A stretch of DNA of 64,000 bases from Camillea tinctor (Eukaryota > Ascomycota > Sordariomycetes > Xylariales > Xylariaceae), in NCBI GenBank assembly GCA_022578605.1, contig MU394051.1, positions 1,762,995 through 1,826,994 on the forward strand. Reading direction: 5' to 3'. This document shows, one piece after another, positions 60,506-64,000 of the stretch; positions within the stretch are counted from its first letter, which is position 1, and the number at the start of each line of letters is the position of its first letter. Both the position numbers and the translations under genes were made by a program. The notes under the pieces were generated by a model, which was not told the DNA's origin, made no database searches, and was given only the letters and a program-made list of their open reading frames with translations.

Positions 60506-60961
60506 CTAAAGGATGCTAACTAAGCTGGAGCTAACCTGGAGTATTGGGGTAGAGTGCGGGGAATTTGGGGTTGCTGTGGAGTAACAAAATGCGAGATAAA
60601 AAACACAAAGTCACGATTCAGGAGTTTTCTCTCTTATGTATGTCTTGATCCACGAGATAACCCCCAGCTTACGGTCATAATTGTGCATCTCACATTGAGG
60701 GGAAATGGCCTTGGTCGTCGACAGATATAGCACCGATAGCGGCCCCCCCTACATACCGAACAAAATCCTAATCGAGCCAAAGGGTTCCGTTCTTGATGTT
60801 ACTCAGGCCTCTACTTATAAGTTATAACCTCGCCGGTTCCCCCCCACCTCCCTCTTCAGACATGGGGGGCTTCACGAAGCAAAAAAGGAAAGGAAAAAAA
60901 GAAACGTATAAACTAGAGGCCGACTTCACATGTGTGCAGTGCTAGATCACTTACCATCACA
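60506..60961. other. promoter region of the MFS gene
   Basis: 456 bp between the MITE and the transporter start. It contains C-rich and A-rich runs; no gene seen. Confidence 0.5.
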
Positions 60962-63035
60962 ATGGAGCGACTACCAGGCTTCAATGTCGCCAACCACCTC
61001 GAGAAGCGTCAGCTTCTCGCCGCTATCGCCAGCGTCGCCGCGTTATCCATTTTCTTCTTTGGATATGATCAAGGTTAGTGATGTTGTTGTTATGTGCTTC
61101 ACTTTACCCTCGACCCCTTTATTGCTCCGAATGTTGCTAACCTATGAGGGGGTGAAAACCCCGACGTATAGGCATGATGGGTGGCGTCAACAATGCCAAG
61201 GACTACATAGACCTCATGGGCTTCGGTTATGTAGACCCCGTCACGGAGGAGCCTATCATTACCGACAGCTTGCTGCAAGGAGGCATTGTCTCGGTCTACT
61301 ACCTAGGGACCCTCTTTGGATGTTTGCTCGGTGGCTGGGTTGGCGACAAGATCGGGAGAATTAGGACCATTGCGGTAGGCTCCGTATGGGCTATCATCGG
61401 TGCTTGCTTGCAGTGCTCGGCTATGAATCACGATTGGATGATCTGCGGTGAGTATCACATGCCTCCTGCAGCATTGGTTATATGTCTGTGTGCTAATGCC
61501 GGGTAGCTCGCGCCGTCAACGGCATCGGTACCGGTATTTTAAACGCGATTGTGCCTGTTTGGTGAGCAAACCTCGTGACGAGGGCCCTAGGGGTAGGCGC
61601 CTGTTATAGTATACCTGGCTTACAATCGAACTAGGGCCACCGAGACCGCCGAGTATACCTCACGGGGACAGTTCATCGCCATCGAGTTTACGGTTAACAT
61701 CTTCGGCGTGGTGGTTGCTTACTGGCTTGAATTCGGTCTATCGTACATCGACAACGGTGAATCAGCTTTCCGATGGCGGTTCCCTATTGCATTTCAGATC
61801 ATCCCGCTTCTGCTGTTGCTTGCTGTGGTGTGGTTCTTGCCAGAATCCCCTCGCTGGCTTGTCAAAGAGGGCCGGAACGAAGAAGCCCAGTACATCCTCC
61901 GCCGACTTCGCGGCTCGACCGGTGAGGACCTCAAGAGAGCGGAGCTAGAGTTCCAGGATATTCGCAACATTGTCGCCCTAGAGTCACGAGAATCTAAGAA
62001 AAACTCATATTTTCATATGCTATTCGGCATTGGTTCAGGGGAACTACACACAGGTAGACGAGTGCAGCTGGTCATCTGGCTCCAGATCATCCAAGAATGG
62101 GTCGGTATCGCTGGCATCACAGTCTATGCACCCACGATTTTCCGCATCGCTGGTTTCGATACTGTCAAGTCTCAATGGATTAGCGGATTGAATAACATTT
62201 TTTGTCAGTACTGATATCTCCAATTTCAACCATAACCTCCTACTTTGCCCCTTTCCTGGACCCTTCTCGATTTTAGCCCCCCATGAACCCATTGGAAACT
62301 AACGAATAAGCTAGACATGTTTGCTACACTCATCTGTGTCTTTACATTGGACCGAATAGGCCGCAGATGGACATTATATTGGGGTGCTGTCGGACAGGGC
62401 ATCTCGATGTTCCTAGCGGGGGCTTTCTCTCAGTTAGGACAGGAGGCGACACGAAATGGTGATTCTGCAAAAGCGACCTCGTACGGAGCTGCAGCAGCTT
62501 CTTTTGTGTTTATATACACATCTATATTCGGTGCTACCTGGCTAACGGTGCCGTGGCTCTATCCCGCTGAGATTTTCCCCTTGCAGGTCCGCGCAAAGGG
62601 GAATGCGTGGGGAGTGTTCGGCTGGAGTATTGGAAACGGATGGCTTACCTTGATATGTCCCGTAATGTTCTCAAGTACGTTGCAGAAGCTCCGTTAGAAA
62701 AAGTTCCCTGGGTGCACAGAATCTGGCGCTAACGTTAAGTAGATATTGGAGCGACGACATTTCATATCTTCGGCGCTTTCAATGTCATTGCCATACCGAT
62801 GGTGTGGGCGCTCTACCCCGAGAGTAACCAAAGAACATTAGAAGAAATGGATCTTCTGTTCGCTGCTCCCACGCCTTGGGTCTGGGACGCTGAAAAGACT
62901 TTTGCACGACTCAAGGCAGAGAAGCCAGAGCTCGTACAGGCAGCGCATAAAGGTAAACGCGTGGTAGATTCGGAAGTTGGTGTTCTAGAACCACCGGTAA
63001 AGGTGCAAGGAACTCATAAGGAAGAGAGCGAATAA
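60962..63035 (+). CDS. MFS sugar transporter (sugar porter family)
   Basis: Six exons (60962-61073, 61172-61447, 61507-61561, 61635-62203, 62315-62674, 62743-63035) encode 554 residues. The fungal sugar-porter layout has twelve predicted helices: FFFGYDQGMMGGV in helix 1, the loop 2-3 motif GGWVGDKIGRIRTIAVG, RAVNGIGTGILNAIVPVW, WRFPIAFQIIP, the PESPRWLVKEGR signature after helix 6, TLDRIGRRWTLYWG in loop 8-9, TWLTVPWLYPAEIFPLQVRA in helix 10 and PESNQRTLEEMD after helix 12. The expected role is proton-coupled or facilitated uptake of a sugar or polyol at the plasma membrane; substrate cannot be assigned. Exon 3 is only 55 nt. One donor is GTCAGT. The gene lies between two same-orientation MITE copies. 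Confidence 0.93.
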
Positions 63036-63660
63036 TGAAGTAGATTCAATGAGATCTACTGCTCGTCGTCAATTTCCCATTGATGTTCATCTCACCGTTA
63101 GTAGATGTAGTTGGAACACTGGCGCGGATGCAAAGATCAGCCACATATACCCCTTAGGGAGGTATCCGTGAAATTACGAACACAGTCACTGCTGCCATCA
63201 ACAGCTTGGTAATGACTGCTTCTTAGCTACAAACTAAATCTCTAGGCGTCTCGAATGCTGACATACCCTCACCCTCGGGTTAGGGTTCGTTGAGTCTGGG
63301 CGTGCGGAGAGAGGAAGACTAAGCTTCCCAATAACATAGTCAAGACATAGTCATCCCTGAAAACGTCAGCATCAGGACCCCCATATTCACAATACAAGCA
63401 AAATACAAGACTTTTCTCTCCACAAGGCTGCCCAGAAAGGAAAGCTTAATTTGGTGTTATCGTGTGCTATTTTGGTCTGCGTGATACTCAGCCAAGCTCG
63501 CTCATGATACGGCTTGGCCGCGGCTCGATCGTAAGCCCTCGTCTCCGTCGGTAGCTCTCGCGCAACTCGTCGTCATGAAGCTGGTGCGTTTCAACCTATA
63601 CTAATCCGCAATATCATTGGACAGTTCCCCTGTCCTACTCTAGTTTTGGGTAAGAGAGTG
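63036..63660. other. 3' flank of the MFS gene, no gene seen
   Basis: 625 bp without a recognisable gene, up to the second MITE copy. Confidence 0.5.
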
Positions 63661-64000
63661 TACGGTTGACCATAGCGCATTGTTGGAAAAAACTATTTTT
63701 TTCATTAAGTTGACCCCTAACGTGAAAATAGCATGCACATATACCATATAAGTATGTATATAAACGAAAAAGATATAAGCTTAACGAAAAGCTAAACATT
63801 CTAGTCGGCGTACTAGCTACTTAAGTACTGTTAGCAACTATAACATTTTTATAATGTCAGCAATCAAGTTAGCAACAAATTTTTTTTTAAAAATAAAAAA
63901 AATAGAAAAATAGAAAAATAGAAAAATAGAAAAATAGAAAAATAGAAAAATAGAAAAATAGAAAAATAGAAAAATAGAAAAATAGAAAAATAGAAAAATA
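63661..64000. mobile_element. second copy of the MITE, cut by the window end
   Basis: The first 155 or so bases align with the copy at 60029 in the same orientation: identical through ACGGTTGACCATAGCGCAT, the A/T runs and AAGTTGACCCCTAACGTGAAA, then scattered, mostly transition differences. The internal GCAACTATAACATTTTTATAATGTCAGCAA block also matches. The right end is beyond the window. Confidence 0.85.
63903..64000 (+). repeat. 8-bp tandem repeat TAGAAAAA, at least 12 copies
   Basis: Perfect array running off the window end, inside the second MITE copy. The first copy has plain poly-A/poly-T at the corresponding place, so the array is a later expansion. Confidence 0.9.

Overview
The window reads as a nuclear contig from a filamentous ascomycete (Pezizomycotina, most likely Sordariomycetes). 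The evidence is the introns of about 46-100 nt with GT..AG ends and CTAAC/CTGAC-like branch sites, the C-ending codon preference of the confident genes, and the gene content (a Gti1/Pac2 WOPR regulator, a C6 zinc-cluster factor with a fungal-specific tail, a large NAD-glutamate dehydrogenase, a chitin-synthase-like GT2). Coding density is low: about 15 confident genes in 64 kb, separated by gene-free stretches of 4-7 kb. No tRNA, rRNA, CRISPR array or autonomous transposon was recognised.

Layout. 0.5-2.0 kb: a WOPR regulator of the Sge1/Ryp1/Wor1 type (-) with a gene-free upstream region of almost 6 kb. 7.8-13.0 kb: tyrosyl-DNA phosphodiesterase Tdp1 (9 exons, -) and an Edc1/PNRC-like decapping activator (-). 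14.3-19.4 kb: the RING-box protein Rbx1 (+) converges on signal peptidase subunit Spc1 (-), followed by an Mnr2/CorA-type magnesium transporter (+). 19.4-25.6 kb: a desert with one decayed coding-like patch. 25.6-30.2 kb: a C6 zinc-cluster regulator (+), proteasome alpha-4 Pre6 (+, with a 7-nt microexon) and a CHY zinc-finger protein (-, with a 5-nt first exon). 31.7-33.4 kb: an unknown protein with a basic repetitive tail (-). 35.6-35.7 kb: a probable 42-residue small protein (-). 37.5-39.1 kb: kynureninase (-). 39.1-45.9 kb: a desert. 45.9-49.2 kb: NAD-dependent glutamate dehydrogenase (+). 53.1-59.0 kb: a nucleotide-sugar dehydrogenase (-) divergent from a chitin-synthase-like glycosyltransferase (+). 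61.0-63.0 kb: an MFS sugar transporter (+) lying between two copies of one short inverted-repeat element.

How the genes fit together. Most are housekeeping genes with no operon-like relation: protein turnover (Rbx1, Pre6), secretion (Spc1), mRNA decapping (Edc1-like), DNA repair (Tdp1), metabolism (kynureninase, GDH) and ion transport (Mnr2). The one pair that suggests a shared pathway is the nucleotide-sugar dehydrogenase plus the chitin-synthase-like GT2: one would make a UDP-uronic acid and the other could polymerise it. This is inferred from families and adjacency. Splice junctions were placed by hand from GT/AG signals, reading frame and family motifs; every multi-exon model given here stays in frame from ATG to stop.
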